DNA of 64,000 nucleotides. Source: Serilophus lunatus. Taxonomy: Eukaryota > Chordata > Aves > Passeriformes > Eurylaimidae. Below, in pieces: positions 63,945 to 64,000 of the stretch. Position 1 is the first letter of the stretch, and each line of letters starts with the position of its first letter. The DNA lies in assembly GCA_013399895.1 (NCBI GenBank), contig VXBA01006127.1:41781-105780 (forward strand). Reading direction: 5' to 3'. A program made the translations under genes and the position numbers. The notes under the pieces were generated by a model. The model made no database searches. It was not told where the DNA came from and was given only the letters and a program-made list of their open reading frames with translations.

Positions 63945-64000
63945 TGTACTGGTTTGAGGGGGCTGGAATTGTGGGGGGTCAAAGGGGGCATGGGGCTTGG
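63945..64000 (+). mobile_element. Possible start of an LTR, cut by window edge
   Basis: TGTACTGGTTTGAGGG resembles the start of the ERVL-like LTR at 24720 (TGTATTGGTTT) and is followed by a sudden shift from AT-rich DNA to G-rich sequence with four G runs (GGGGG, GGGGGG, GGGGG, GGGG). If correct, AGCTT (63940-63944) would be the left target duplication. Only 56 bases are visible, so family and length are unknown. Confidence 0.5.

Noticed and set aside
1..64000. tRNA, rRNA, CRISPR arrays, phage or plasmid functions
   Set aside because: No B-box-like GGTTCGAATCC, no rRNA blocks and no regularly spaced repeats were seen. All repeats are of vertebrate retroelement or microsatellite type.

Overview
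This window looks like AT-rich, gene-poor bird DNA from a draft assembly. The evidence is at least a dozen CR1 LINE pieces, many with the diagnostic CR1 3' end (tandem ATTCTATG-type octamers next to the CCTTCCAACC block), plus avian-style endogenous-retrovirus LTRs. There are no rRNA, tRNA, bacterial-type operons or CRISPR arrays. The N gaps and one near-identical tandem duplication point to unresolved assembly joins. One LTR resembles, from memory, ERVL-type LTRs common in non-galliform birds; that narrowing is inference only.

Layout. 1-5 kb: plain AT-rich sequence. 5.06-6.93 kb: a minus-strand CR1 split by a 727-bp solo LTR with a 5-bp target duplication. 7-17 kb: mostly unique sequence with one short CR1. 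17-21.3 kb: a plus-strand CR1 ending in a scrambled, duplicated region. A 1,244-bp block occurs twice, separated by one N, and a shorter divergent third copy of part of it abuts another N. 24.7-25.7 kb: an ERVL-like LTR with clean target duplications and a 284-N gap inside it. 26-34 kb: unique sequence, including one stretch that reads like a conserved non-coding element. 34-35.8 kb: a decayed minus-strand CR1 and a plus-strand CR1 3' end. 36.6-36.9 kb: a CpG-rich LTR-like promoter and poly(A) cassette followed by a TA/TG microsatellite. 37-59 kb: unique AT-rich DNA with small CR1 tails, a 110-bp (TTTCC)n tract and a 47-nt A tract. 59-64 kb: an old CR1 piece, a possible terminal protein-coding exon (61.73-61.99 kb), a plus-strand CR1 RT fragment, and what may be the first bases of another LTR at the right edge.

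Coding content. No complete host gene is recognisable. The longer open frames either belong to CR1 ORF2 (reverse transcriptase and endonuclease fragments, all broken), are antisense to CR1, run through N gaps, or look like chance. The one host-like candidate is an 85-codon open segment that starts exactly at a possible splice acceptor and has a poly(A) signal 16 bases after its stop codon. Its family was not recognised. The window is most simply an intergenic region or part of a large intron.

No new multi-gene system was found. The points most worth checking are the candidate exon, the gapped LTR, the 1.24-kb duplication, and the CpG-rich cassette near 36.7 kb.
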